64,000 bases of DNA from Chloroflexota bacterium. Lineage in GTDB: Bacteria > Chloroflexota > Anaerolineae > UBA4142. Positions 46,059 to 57,539 of this stretch are shown here, piece by piece. Both the position numbers and the translations under genes were made by a program. The notes beneath the pieces were generated by a model. It saw only the letters and a list, made by a program, of their open reading frames with translations, was not told the origin of the DNA and searched no databases. Every line of letters begins with the position of its first letter. The first letter of the stretch is position 1. The DNA lies in NCBI GenBank assembly GCA_016215025.1, contig JACRMI010000055.1, forward strand, positions 1 through 64,000, in the 5' to 3' direction.

Positions 46059-46559
46059 ATGACAGCTATAGTAAATCGATTTTCCATTGATGCCAAAACT
46101 TGTATCTTGTTTTTGGTCGGTCCATTGTTGATCGGCGCAATTAGCGTCGTGTCGTGGGTAACCGTCGGCGGAGGTGTGCTTCGTCCACCGCAACGCATCG
46201 AGTTGGTGCTTCCGCTAGGCACGGCAGAACGAATTAAAGCGGGTGAGGCTGTCCCGTCGATTCCTGCCAAATCGGTTTTTGTTCAAGGCGATGTGTTGGC
46301 GATCGTCAATCAAGACGTCGTCAATCACGAACTGGGACCCTTTTGGATTCCTGCCAATACCACATTGAATGTGCCGCTCGACAAAGCGCAAAGTTATAGT
46401 TATCTCTGCACCATTCATCCCAGCGGCTCGGTCGGACTCGAAGTTCGCCCACGCGATAGTTTGCTCATGACGTTGATCCCGACGGTGGTGATGGGTGTGC
46501 CTATGGGCATTGCGCTCGTCATCATCGCACGCGTTCTCTCTCGGCTGGATGTTGGATAA
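46059..46559 (+). CDS. Membrane-anchored cupredoxin-like protein
   Basis: 166 aa. Helices at about 15-38 and 135-160 enclose a beta-rich domain. His90 (VVNHELGPFW) and Cys117-x2-His120 (YLCTIHPSG) match three type-1 copper ligands, but no axial Met follows. GTG 46053, overlapping the sco stop as GTGA, is an alternative start. Its place after sco in an oxidase operon with another cupredoxin domain suggests copper delivery or electron transfer; unproven. Confidence 0.7.
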   Translation: MTAIVNRFSIDAKTCILFLVGPLLIGAISVVSWVTVGGGVLRPPQRIELVLPLGTAERIKAGEAVPSIPAKSVFVQGDVLAIVNQDVVNHELGPFWIPANTTLNVPLDKAQSYSYLCTIHPSGSVGLEVRPRDSLLMTLIPTVVMGVPMGIALVIIARVLSRLDVG

Positions 46560-46567
46560 TAGCACAG

Positions 46568-46660
46568 ACCCTAAAGGTTTTCTTTGCTTGGCAAGGTCGT
46601 TGGTAAGGAAAGATACCTTGCCCGATTAGACTATGCGTTACCAAAGAAAACCTTTGGGGT
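46568..46660. repeat. Nested inverted repeat between cupredoxin and ctaB genes
   Basis: Outer arms ACCCTAAAGGTTTTCTTTG (46569-46586 region) and its complement near 46642-46660 differ at one base. Inner arms GGCAAGGT (46591-46598) and ACCTTGCC (46615-46622) are perfect. The motif GACCCTAAAGGT recurs near 54190 and, inverted, near 54470. Confidence 0.7.
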
Positions 46661-46680
46661 TCTTGTCAGAAAGGTACACC

Positions 46681-47595
46681 ATGATTACTCGCACCGCCTC
46701 TCGCCCTGTTCCGCAAACCGCCACGTTTTTTCAAACCATCACGATGCTTTTTAAATTACGCATCGTCGTTCTTCTTTTGTTTGCTGGTGTAGGCGGCGCG
46801 TTTTTGGCAGCGCGTGGCTTTCCCGGATTCGGCGCATTGATTCTGCTAACACTGACCGGCGGCTCGGCGGCGGCAGGTGCATCTGCACTCAATCAATATT
46901 TCGAGCGCGACATCGATGCGGAGATGAATCGCACGCGCAAGCGTCCGCTCGTCATGGGCGCGATTGCCAATCCAAGCTGGGTCTTGCCCATTGCGTTGGC
47001 ATTGATCTTTGTTCCATCGCTCGCCGTTCTGCCGTTCAATCCCGCGCTCGCCTTCTGGTCGATAGCGGGCGCAGTTATCTATGTTGGCATTTATACGCTG
47101 TGGCTCAAGCCGCGCTCGGTGCTCAACATCGTGATTGGCGGATTTGCGGGAACGTGCGCCGTGATGAGCGGGGGCGCAGCGGTCAGTTCTTCGGCGGCGG
47201 TGTGGACGCAGCCTGGCGCCATCATCCTGGGATTACTCATTTTCCTTTGGACACCGACCCACTTTTGGAGTCTCGCGCTGATGTATCGACAAGATTACGC
47301 GCGCGTTTCAATGCCGATGCTGCCCGTCCGCATCTCACCGCGCGAATCGGCGTTTTGGATTGCGCTGCACACAGTCGCAACAGGTTTCGCGGCGCTCGCG
47401 CTCTCGGCAACCGTCACGATTGGCTGGCTGTATTTGATTCCCATCGCGCTTGCGACCGGCGATTTGCTCTTGCGCTGCGTTCGGCTGTATGTCACGCCAA
47501 CGGGACAACATGCGAAATCGGTATTCCTCGCTTCGAATATTTATCTGACGGTTGTGTTGTTGATGCTGTGCATCACAGCGGGAAAAATTTTTTGA
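46681..47595 (+). CDS. ctaB: Protoheme IX farnesyltransferase
   Basis: 304 aa UbiA-family prenyltransferase with about eight helices. The first Asp-rich motif is NQYFERDIDAEMNRTRKRPL and the second region YRQDYARVSMPMLPV. It makes heme o, the precursor of heme a. ATG 46681 follows AAAGG. No ctaA (heme a synthase) is seen in the window. Confidence 0.93.
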   Translation: MITRTASRPVPQTATFFQTITMLFKLRIVVLLLFAGVGGAFLAARGFPGFGALILLTLTGGSAAAGASALNQYFERDIDAEMNRTRKRPLVMGAIANPSWVLPIALALIFVPSLAVLPFNPALAFWSIAGAVIYVGIYTLWLKPRSVLNIVIGGFAGTCAVMSGGAAVSSSAAVWTQPGAIILGLLIFLWTPTHFWSLALMYRQDYARVSMPMLPVRISPRESAFWIALHTVATGFAALALSATVTIGWLYLIPIALATGDLLLRCVRLYVTPTGQHAKSVFLASNIYLTVVLLMLCITAGKIF

Positions 47596-47611
47596 CTATA
47601 CGTGTTATTGC

Positions 47612-47732
47612 CAGTACTTCACGAAACACTCGTTTGTCATTTCGAGCGGAGCGAGAAATCCCGTTTTTCGGTTGGAATAACGAGATTTCTCGGTCGCTCC
47701 ACTCCCTCGAAATGACAGTTCGTGAAGTACTG
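47612..47732. repeat. Palindromic repeat family, copy 7, with extra outer arms
   Basis: Core ends TGTCATTTCGAG/CTCGAAATGACA (47635-47717) are enclosed by a second perfect pair CAGTACTTCACGAA (47612-47625) and TTCGTGAAGTACTG (47719-47732). The core seems to have inserted in another palindrome. Confidence 0.85.
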
Positions 47733-47807
47733 ATTGCGAGAAGCGGCGCAAACTACCATCTCTGTCAACCAAAACAGAGCGAGCGAGCCGCTCGCGCCAC
47801 GAGTGAC

Positions 47808-47849
47808 AAATCCGCTTGCAGTTGTTTATCCAACGCAAGTGGATTTTTA
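47808..47849 (+). terminator. Likely terminator of the oxidase cluster
   Basis: AAATCCGCTTGC pairs with GCAAGTGGATTT (one G-U), then TTTTA. The rest of 47733-48210 shows no gene. Confidence 0.6.
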
Positions 47850-48183
47850 TTTCCGGACGTTGTGAAGGTCTACTACAACAGTTCTCGTAGTAGAGACCAT
47901 TGTCCTATTCAATTCGTTCGTCTAGTCATGTTACATTGACGCTGGTCTAAACACAACTCGACGAATGCTCACCGAATAAACGATTCACGACCTACTCGAC
48001 GATAGACATTCGTTTACGCTACGCGGTTCGCGAAGCGATTCATCGAGTTAACGACATCGCACTTCCACTTGGCACGATTCCTCAATCGATCTGTTCATCC
48101 GCAGCACTACTTTCACCATCGTGCAATAAACCATTGCTGGCAACGCCACGTTCCTTCATGGGTTTTTCTTCATTCCACATTGA

Positions 48184-50706
<2,523 letters not shown>

Positions 50707-50943
50707 ATATAACCTCCAAAGATGTTGGGTTGAAGAAAAAGCCTCGACGGCGTCAAAGATCGGTGAACTGACGCGTGAGTCTTTTGTTGCAAAACTTGCG
50801 CTGAGTTAAATATATAAGCTAGAAGCATTTGAGCATATAGGGCATTGAAGAAAAATAACGTCGAAAAACTTTTAGTGGTTTGTCACATAATCAGCTACAG
50901 CAAAAATGCCCGATCGGCGAATCTTTATTCTGAAAAGAATGAA

Positions 50944-50980
50944 AAAAGTCCGGCATGGGTTTCGACCATGCCGGACTTTT
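50944..50980 (-). terminator. Intrinsic terminator of the GT2 gene
   Basis: 15-bp perfect stem AAAAGTCCGGCATGG with its complement, loop of 7, followed on the minus strand by CTTTTTTC. The rest of 50707-51006 shows only likely promoter sequence for the sigma gene. Confidence 0.85.
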
Positions 50981-51006
50981 AAATAGCAAGTAAGACGAAT
51001 GTTCGA

Positions 51007-53331
51007 TCAAGGTAATCGCGTCGGTGTAAACGTCGGTGTAAAGGTTGACGTTGGTGTGGGTAGTGCAAGTGTCGGTGTTGCCGTGCTCACTTGAGTTGGA
51101 ATCGTCGTCGGAACCGGTGTTAGCGTTGGCGCGATTGTTGGCAACGGCGTTGCCGATGGAACAACCATCGGCGTTGATGTTGGTATGATGATTACGGGCG
51201 TTGCACTTGGTATTGGAGTAAGCGTTGGTCTTATTGGCGTTGGAGTCAATGAAGGCACGATTGGCGGCGTCGTGGTGGGCGCAACCAAGCGGGGCGTAGC
51301 CGTTGGGCGCGGCACTTCTGTTGGCAACGGAACCCGCGTCGGAATGATCAAGCGCTGAATGGGAACTTCGGGCGGTTGAAACTGGGTGTACGCAGGCAAA
51401 GTAGTTGGCGTAGGCATAATTCGAATTAGGGCGAGAACCGCTAACAAGACTAACGCGCCAGCCATCACCCAGCCGGCAGCCCAGTTTTCTGAAACGGGTC
51501 GCTCACCTTGAACACTCACTCGATCCGGTTTTTCTTCGCCGAGACTAGCCAAGCTGTACACCGGTGCTGAAAGGAACAGACTGGCTTCCCACAATAGCAA
51601 AACACCCAGCGTGGCAGTGGCAAACGTCGGTTTCAGGATAGTAAACGTCACGCCTGTAATACCACAGGTGAGTCCAATCAAGGTTTCCCAACGCGTCGCA
51701 TTCAACGCATTCACAAACCCTAACCGTGATCGACTCTTGGGTGTGCGCAAGAACACGCCTTGCGGTTGAATCAAGCCTTGGATACTTGCCAGCGTGACCG
51801 CCCAGCCGAGACTGAAAAAATTTTCCATCGCGCGCAGCGCGTCTTTTAGATTGAGATGCAAGCTGTGGCGCAGCACCCACAAGAATCGCCACATGGAGAC
51901 GATGAGAAACAGAACCGGCATCACCAATAGCGGCGTCGTCAAGGTACGCAAGCCTTGAATCTCCAGTTGACTAATGACCCCGCCGACGATCAAAAAGAAC
52001 ACAAAGAACAGATTCAACAAATCGTTGTACCATTGCAAGCCGCCGACCAAATAGTAATAGCGCTGCATAAACGTCAAGCAATTCGACGGATCGACCAGGT
52101 GCGCCCAAGGCATAAGCGCACTCCAATGCTTGCGCAAGATTTGAATCCCGCCAAAGCACCAGCGAAAGCGTTGCTTTTTGAATCCATCGAACGTGAGTGG
52201 AATCAAGCCGCGCCCGTACGATTTGTTGATGTAAATCGATTTATAGCCGCGCTGCAAAATTCGCAGACTGGCTTCGGCGTCTTCGGTAATACACCACTCG
52301 TCCCAGCCGCCGATCTCTTGCAAAACCGATTTGCGGAGCAAGCCCATTGTCCCCGCAAAGATGATGGCATTGTCTTCATTCCGCGACGGCATCGACACTT
52401 CAAAGAAATATTTATAGCCGTGATACGCCGCCTCGAAAAATGGATTGAGCTTGATGCCGCGATAATCCTGGGGCGTTTGGACAAACGCGACCTCCGGATC
52501 GGCAAAGGCAGGCACCGTATCGCGCAAAAAGTCTGGCGTCACTTCGTAATCGGCGTCGATGATGCCGATGATTTCCGCATCGGGTGAGGTTTGCGCGAGC
52601 GCAAAATTAAGCGCACCCGACTTGTACCCCGGCCAATGATCGAGATGGACAAAACGAAAACGCGGACCAAACTTGCGACACAGATCGGCGAGCGGCTTCC
52701 AGGATTTTTCATCTGGGGTGTTGTTGTCTACCACTAGAACTTCATAGTTGGAATAATTGAGCCACGAAAGATTTCGCAGGGTCGATTCCAGCACCTCGAC
52801 CGGTTCGTTGTACGCCGGAACATGCAGCGAGACTTTGGGTTCGTAGCCGGGGACCGGCTTGAACGGACCAAAGCGCCGCCGCCAGCGAAAGCGCGTCAAG
52901 ACATCCAAAGCTTCGTAGGCGTACGACAGCGACAAGAACAACGCAATACATTCGACGAAAAAGAAGATCACGGCGAGGATAAAGCCGATTGCATTCGTCG
53001 GCGAGAATGCGGTGATGGCGGCCGTGTACGTCAAATATGTCATCGTCGCGATGAACATCATGATCCAAGCGACTTGGCCAAATCGATTCCAATCGCGATG
53101 CAGCAGGATCCAGATGACGCCGAGGATGAACGCAATGACGCTAGCGACAGCAATTTCGTTGGGGATGCCAAACGTGTACAGCGCCCACACATCGCCGGCC
53201 AAGATCACGACGATCAACCACATGATCGAGATCAGCAGATTGCCGTGCTTGGTACGGATACCATAGAAAACGAGAGTGATAAAACTGAGGAAAAACCAGA
53301 TGGCAGTTAGAAACAATATACGAGTTATCAT
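51007..53331 (-). CDS. Processive family 2 glycosyltransferase with Pro/Thr-rich tail
   Basis: 774 aa. Five helices (to about 145), GT2 domain (about 165-410) with HVPAYNEP, VVDNNTPDE, IDADYEV, TEDAEA and the processivity motif QRFRW, then about five helices. A final helix near residue 620 is followed by about 130 residues rich in Pro, Thr and Ser outside the membrane. The family includes cellulose and hyaluronan synthase-like enzymes; the product is unknown. No c-di-GMP PilZ domain is seen. Confidence 0.88.
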   Translation of the reverse strand: MITRILFLTAIWFFLSFITLVFYGIRTKHGNLLISIMWLIVVILAGDVWALYTFGIPNEIAVASVIAFILGVIWILLHRDWNRFGQVAWIMMFIATMTYLTYTAAITAFSPTNAIGFILAVIFFFVECIALFLSLSYAYEALDVLTRFRWRRRFGPFKPVPGYEPKVSLHVPAYNEPVEVLESTLRNLSWLNYSNYEVLVVDNNTPDEKSWKPLADLCRKFGPRFRFVHLDHWPGYKSGALNFALAQTSPDAEIIGIIDADYEVTPDFLRDTVPAFADPEVAFVQTPQDYRGIKLNPFFEAAYHGYKYFFEVSMPSRNEDNAIIFAGTMGLLRKSVLQEIGGWDEWCITEDAEASLRILQRGYKSIYINKSYGRGLIPLTFDGFKKQRFRWCFGGIQILRKHWSALMPWAHLVDPSNCLTFMQRYYYLVGGLQWYNDLLNLFFVFFLIVGGVISQLEIQGLRTLTTPLLVMPVLFLIVSMWRFLWVLRHSLHLNLKDALRAMENFFSLGWAVTLASIQGLIQPQGVFLRTPKSRSRLGFVNALNATRWETLIGLTCGITGVTFTILKPTFATATLGVLLLWEASLFLSAPVYSLASLGEEKPDRVSVQGERPVSENWAAGWVMAGALVLLAVLALIRIMPTPTTLPAYTQFQPPEVPIQRLIIPTRVPLPTEVPRPTATPRLVAPTTTPPIVPSLTPTPIRPTLTPIPSATPVIIIPTSTPMVVPSATPLPTIAPTLTPVPTTIPTQVSTATPTLALPTPTSTFTPTFTPTRLP

Positions 53332-53374
53332 ATCGATTCATCCAACCAGCGAGGGTTGAGTTAAAGAATGTCCA

Positions 53375-53995
53375 TTACGCAATGAGATGCAAGATCAACA
53401 ACACGCTCAATACGCAGGCGACGCTAAATAAAATGAAGGAGCTAAACATCAAGGTCGTCGCATGAATTTTTTCGGCGCGCGAAAGTGGCTTGTCTACCAA
53501 GGCGAATAACAGTTGCCACATGATGATGGGCGTAATAAAAAAGGTGGGCACCCCAGAGAGCAACAAGCCCAAGAGCGCCAGCCGAAACAACCGCATCGGG
53601 GAATGCAATGCGGAGGATTTCATCGCAGCATAGGGTTGCATCACCGCACGCTCTTTGGGAACATTGACCTCCAGTCCTGCGCCGGTTTTTACCCGGTAGA
53701 TACTGTCCGATTGGTATTGATAATCCAAAAACGCATCTTGTTCGAGCATCTGGCGCAGCACATGCTGCAACCGCCGACGCGCCTCTGGATCGTTGGGGTC
53801 TTGTTCAACCCTTTGGGAGAGTCGCTCAAGTTGCTCGTGCAAGCCGGCATACTTTTCCTGCATCGCTTCAGACGGAGTGGGAGTATTAATTCGTTGCGGG
53901 ATTTGAATCCGCTTGAGTTTAGTTTTCTCTGTCGGTTGACTAGGCGTTGACACGCCGGGTCCAACCGCGATTTGATTTGCATTTTTGTTGTTCAT
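53375..53995 (-). CDS. Hypothetical two-helix membrane protein
   Basis: 206 aa from ATG 53995. A basic, Pro/Thr-containing N-terminus, a helical segment with a TPR-like feel (YAGLHEQLERLSQRVEQDPN), and two C-terminal helices (about 138-165 and 180-204). No family recognised. It is upstream of the GT2 gene in the same direction (44 bp), so it may belong to the same polysaccharide machinery. Confidence 0.65.
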   Translation of the reverse strand: MNNKNANQIAVGPGVSTPSQPTEKTKLKRIQIPQRINTPTPSEAMQEKYAGLHEQLERLSQRVEQDPNDPEARRRLQHVLRQMLEQDAFLDYQYQSDSIYRVKTGAGLEVNVPKERAVMQPYAAMKSSALHSPMRLFRLALLGLLLSGVPTFFITPIIMWQLLFALVDKPLSRAEKIHATTLMFSSFILFSVACVLSVLLILHLIA

Positions 53996-54067
53996 AATTC
54001 TACTTTCATTCACAGTATCGCCAACACAAGAAACGCTTGCTCCGCCAGAGTAGGACTCGGCGTGCAA

Positions 54068-54500
54068 GCGTTAACACCCTAACCTTTCAGACACTAGAGG
54101 TCATTCAGTCAACTCACACCTTTAGGTCTCTGAACTCGATTCGTAGGTCTATTGGATTTAACCATCACACGCACAGCGCCGACAAGACCCTAAAGGTCTT
54201 TTCACAAACTCGTACCTTTTCAACTGGACGCAACTCGCCTTACTCATCGCTAGTAGTGCATCCACAAAATCTTGCGTAGTGAGCCAAGCGTATTTCATGC
54301 GTGATTAACCTCGCCGCGTTATTTTGTGTCTGCACTAGTACTCCGTCACACTGATAATGAGGGAGGTAGCAATGCGCCTTGTGCGCGTTTTCGGTAGTGT
54401 GCTACGCCCACAAGGGGCTAGGCTACCGGTCAACATCAGTGTGACGGAGTACTAGATTAGGCGGGGAAACCTTTAGGGTCTATAATAATCTCGCCCTTGA
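54068..54500. other. Gene-free stretch with short repeats
   Basis: No gene seen. GACCCTAAAGGT (near 54187) and its inverse (near 54470) recur here and near 46569, together with CACACCTTTAGGTCTC. The mobile-element candidate at 54335-54455 lies inside. Confidence 0.5.
54335..54455. mobile_element. MITE-like 121-bp element with 21-bp perfect terminal inverted repeats
   Basis: Left arm 54335-54355 (CTAGTACTCCGTCACACTG...) and right arm 54435-54455 are exact complements around 79 bp without a coding frame. No clear target-site duplication was found. No transposase in the window matches it. Confidence 0.6.
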
Positions 54501-55241
54501 CTAGATCATTTTCATAAAGCGCTTGCGCATACTTCCGGCGCGTGTCATCAAGGGTATACCCGATGTGCGCTTGTTCAGGCGTTTCCGACTTTTATCCCAG
54601 ACATTGGAAACGGTTTCGGCAACGAACGCACTCTTTGCCATCTGCTTGAGACCCATGTCCCAAACGTTCGAGACCTTGTCGGCAACGTGCGCGTTTTTGA
54701 CTTGCTTTTGAATCGTTCTTAACGTCCTGGGCGAGCGGGTCAAAATGGTTGCCATCCCAATGGCAGTGATCATGCCCAACAGACCCCACATCCACGAGCG
54801 CCCTTTGGTATGCAGCCGATGAACTTCGCGCGGTTCAGAAATTTGCTTGATCGTTTGAGCAACCCGCGAATTGCGCTCATCGTGACGCGCGAGATCACCC
54901 ACAGAAATTATCCCGACCAACACGCCGTCGTCGAGAATGGGCAAGCGTCGAATTTGATACTTGCTCATGACCTCGGCAACTTTGCTCAAATCCCAATTCG
55001 CTTGACCGGTAATGATTTTTGAACTCATGATATCGCCAGCCGTCACATCGGTCATGTCTTGCTCCGATGCCATATGCAGCGCTATATCGCGGTCGGTGAT
55101 GATGCCGACTAGCTTGCGATCTTTGGTCACCAATACATTTCCCGTGTCGCCATCGCGCATCAGGCGCGCCGCCTCGGCGATGGGCGCATCCGTCGAACAG
55201 GTGATGAGCGTGCCAGTCATAATGTCTCGTGCTTTTTTCAT
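54501..55241 (-). CDS. CBS-domain protein with C-terminal membrane segment
   Basis: 246 aa from ATG 55241 (AAAGGAA upstream). Two CBS domains (about 5-60 and 70-125: VGIITDRDIALHM, VGIISVGDLARHD) form an adenosine-nucleotide-sensing pair. A helix MWGLLGMITAIGMATIL (about 155-172) follows, then a duplicated motif, VADKVSNVWDMG and VAETVSNVWDKS. The tail is strongly basic. Function beyond ligand sensing is unknown. Confidence 0.85.
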   Translation of the reverse strand: MKKARDIMTGTLITCSTDAPIAEAARLMRDGDTGNVLVTKDRKLVGIITDRDIALHMASEQDMTDVTAGDIMSSKIITGQANWDLSKVAEVMSKYQIRRLPILDDGVLVGIISVGDLARHDERNSRVAQTIKQISEPREVHRLHTKGRSWMWGLLGMITAIGMATILTRSPRTLRTIQKQVKNAHVADKVSNVWDMGLKQMAKSAFVAETVSNVWDKSRKRLNKRTSGIPLMTRAGSMRKRFMKMI

Positions 55242-55494
55242 TCTTGTTTCCTTTCTATTGAACCAAGAATTCACATCCGTTGTCAGTTGCGACAACAGTG
55301 TCGGTTGAGAAAACATTCTGGTTTTACCTCTAAGAGTAGAAACGATCCGCTTTGAAAAACGTGACGCTTTTTCTCTTGATTTTGTGTAAATATCCATGTG
55401 CCCCCCATCGAGTCATGAATAAATTGACGATGGTACCATCATTCCATTGACACCATTATCTCGCACAAATAATATCTAGCCAAGAGTTAATCCG

Positions 55495-57078
55495 ATGAAA
55501 TCAAGTAAAGCAATCTTCTTATTTCTTTGTAGCATTTTATTCGTCATGCTGTTGTTCGCTTCGGTATTTCAAGAGCGCGCCGTCGCCACATTGAGTGATC
55601 CGTGTGCGATGGATCCGAATAATCTAATCGTGAATGGCTCGATGATATATGCCAATCCAGATAACACGCTGGCAGCGAATTGGAATGCCTTTGTATTAGA
55701 GGGCGCACCAGTGTTTGAGCGGGTCGATAATGAGGGGATTGATAACGGGCACTCCCAGTACATTTGGTCCGATGCAGCGACCTTTGATGCCGGCATTTAT
55801 CAAACGGTCAACGGACTAGCGCCGGGCAATTATTACCAATTTCGATGGGGTCTCGCACGAACGGCATACGATCCCGGCGACACAAAAAACCATACCTACG
55901 ATTTGATTGGGCGACAGTTGGGCGTTGATTTGAGTGGCGGGACAGATCCAAATTCTGCCAGCGTTGCTTGGGGGACCATCTTTTGGCCCGGATCTGCCGC
56001 AACAAATCGCCCTGAACTTTCGCGCTTGTTTGCAGCGCAGACCAGTCACACTACATTTTTCCTGCGCAATATCAACACCAGCTCAAATTATCGTAACAAA
56101 GTATGGATGGATGCCATCTGCATGTGGCCAACAGATGCGCCGCCACTATCGAACATAGTTTATTTGCCGCTCATGATTAAAGCGAGCGCGCCGACCTGCA
56201 CCATATCGCATATCGGCACGATCACGGTGGGCGCGCATCCCAAAGGCATCGCCGTCGATTCGGCGACCAACCGCGCGTTTGTTAGTCTCTACGATAGTTC
56301 GAGCGTCGCCGTCATCAACAGCGCGACCAATTCCGTCACGGCGACGTGGTCAACCAACAACAGCGGACACGCGAACGGAATTGGAATGACCAGTGGCAAA
56401 GTATTCGTCGCATTGCGCGACACAAACAGCGTGGCAATTCTGGATGGAACGAGCGGGGCGTTTATCGCGAATCGAACGGTGGGGTCTCAGCCGTACGGCG
56501 TTGGCGCGGCGAATGGATATGCGTGGATCGCAAACTTTAATTCCAACTCGGTGTCCGTCGTCGATGCGGGCACGCTGAACGTAACCACCTCGAATGTCGG
56601 AGGCAATCCCGCGCTCGTCGCACCATCGAATGATCGCGCGTTCGTATCGTACTGGACGGGTGGCGTACAAGTCGTCGGAACCGATAGCTCGCCGATTTCC
56701 GATTTCACGGCATCGGGCGGAGGTTCGTTCGGCGTCGCGCTGAATACGGCGGTGAATCGCCTCTATGTTTCGAATCGCGACACGAATCAAATTTTTGTGT
56801 TCAATGCCAGCACAGGTTCTATTATTACGAGCGTTACGTTGGCACAGACACCTTACGCACTGGCGTACAATCCATCGACGAATCATCTCTTTGTCGTGCT
56901 GGCAGATGTCAATCAAGTCGATGTGCGCGATGGTACCACGCTCGATAGCATCACAACGGTTTCAGTCGGCAATCAAGGCGCGGATGGCGGCGATGGCATC
57001 GCCGTGCTGAATGGGCAAGTTTATATTTCAAACAACGCGGCAGGAACGGTGAGTGTTTTGAGCGATTCGTGTCCGTGA
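55495..57078 (+). CDS. Secreted YVTN-type beta-propeller protein
   Basis: 527 aa. Signal peptide (FLFLCSILFVMLLFASVF), a jelly-roll-like domain (about 40-215), the segment NIVYLPLMIKA (about 220-230), then six or seven beta-propeller repeats of the type PYGVGAANGYAWIANFNSNS and TPYALAYNPSTNHLFVV. The YLPL motif, usually terminal in Chloroflexota exported proteins, is internal here, so the protein may be a fusion of two exported domains. Binding partner unknown. Confidence 0.82.
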   Translation: MKSSKAIFLFLCSILFVMLLFASVFQERAVATLSDPCAMDPNNLIVNGSMIYANPDNTLAANWNAFVLEGAPVFERVDNEGIDNGHSQYIWSDAATFDAGIYQTVNGLAPGNYYQFRWGLARTAYDPGDTKNHTYDLIGRQLGVDLSGGTDPNSASVAWGTIFWPGSAATNRPELSRLFAAQTSHTTFFLRNINTSSNYRNKVWMDAICMWPTDAPPLSNIVYLPLMIKASAPTCTISHIGTITVGAHPKGIAVDSATNRAFVSLYDSSSVAVINSATNSVTATWSTNNSGHANGIGMTSGKVFVALRDTNSVAILDGTSGAFIANRTVGSQPYGVGAANGYAWIANFNSNSVSVVDAGTLNVTTSNVGGNPALVAPSNDRAFVSYWTGGVQVVGTDSSPISDFTASGGGSFGVALNTAVNRLYVSNRDTNQIFVFNASTGSIITSVTLAQTPYALAYNPSTNHLFVVLADVNQVDVRDGTTLDSITTVSVGNQGADGGDGIAVLNGQVYISNNAAGTVSVLSDSCP

Positions 57079-57082
57079 GATG

Positions 57083-57181
57083 CCTCACCTCCATCCCCGT
57101 CCTTTGGACACCCCTTCCCCCTCTCCCGATTCTGAAGTGAGAATCGGGAGAGGGGGAAGGGGAAGGGGGATGGGGGTGAGG
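57083..57181. repeat. Long G/C-tract palindrome
   Basis: Inner arms 57111-57133 and 57140-57162 are perfect (23 bp) around GAAGTG. Outer CCTCACCTCCATCCCC and GGGGATGGGGGTGAGG pair with one mismatch. Such elements are dispersed in many bacterial genomes and here follow the propeller gene. Confidence 0.8.
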
Positions 57182-57195
57182 TAGGCAGTAACAAA

Positions 57196-57229
57196 AATCC
57201 CGGAAGTTTTTTGAAAACCTTCCGGGATG
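57196..57229 (-). terminator. Intrinsic terminator for leftward transcription
   Basis: ATCCCGGAAG / CTTCCGGGAT stem with inner A/T pairs; on the minus strand it is followed by TTTTTG. Probably ends the diguanylate cyclase transcript. Confidence 0.7.
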
Positions 57230-57539
57230 TGGTTCCCCCCTCTTAACGCTGGTTGCGCCATGGTCCTGCATGCCATCGTGATGAATGGTCGCCCCAGCAA
57301 AGCCGTTGGATTTGGCGAATGCGCGTGTCCCATTGCGCTAGCCATTCCTACAGTTCGCAAACTAACCCTCTTTGTTTAGGATGGGTCGTCAAACTGTAAA
57401 ACGTGATGTTGGCGATCAACCTCATCTGCACCAAACCCTGTTCTTCAAGGGTGAGCAATTCTTTTTGGACTAGGTCGACCTGGACTCCATGCCCCCATCG
57501 GTCATGCCGCAACTTTACGGTTGTGCCCAAGTTCAGCAA
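57230..57539. other. Gap with an unassigned short frame
   Basis: A minus-strand frame of 63 codons from TTG 57539 directly after the cyclase stop (LLTLEEQGLVQMRLIANITF...) looks partly protein-like but has no recognised family or ribosome site. It may be a gene remnant. Confidence 0.25.

Noticed and set aside
22201..47732. Palindromic repeats as a CRISPR array
   Set aside because: Copies are kilobases apart, imperfect, and lack regular spacers or cas genes.
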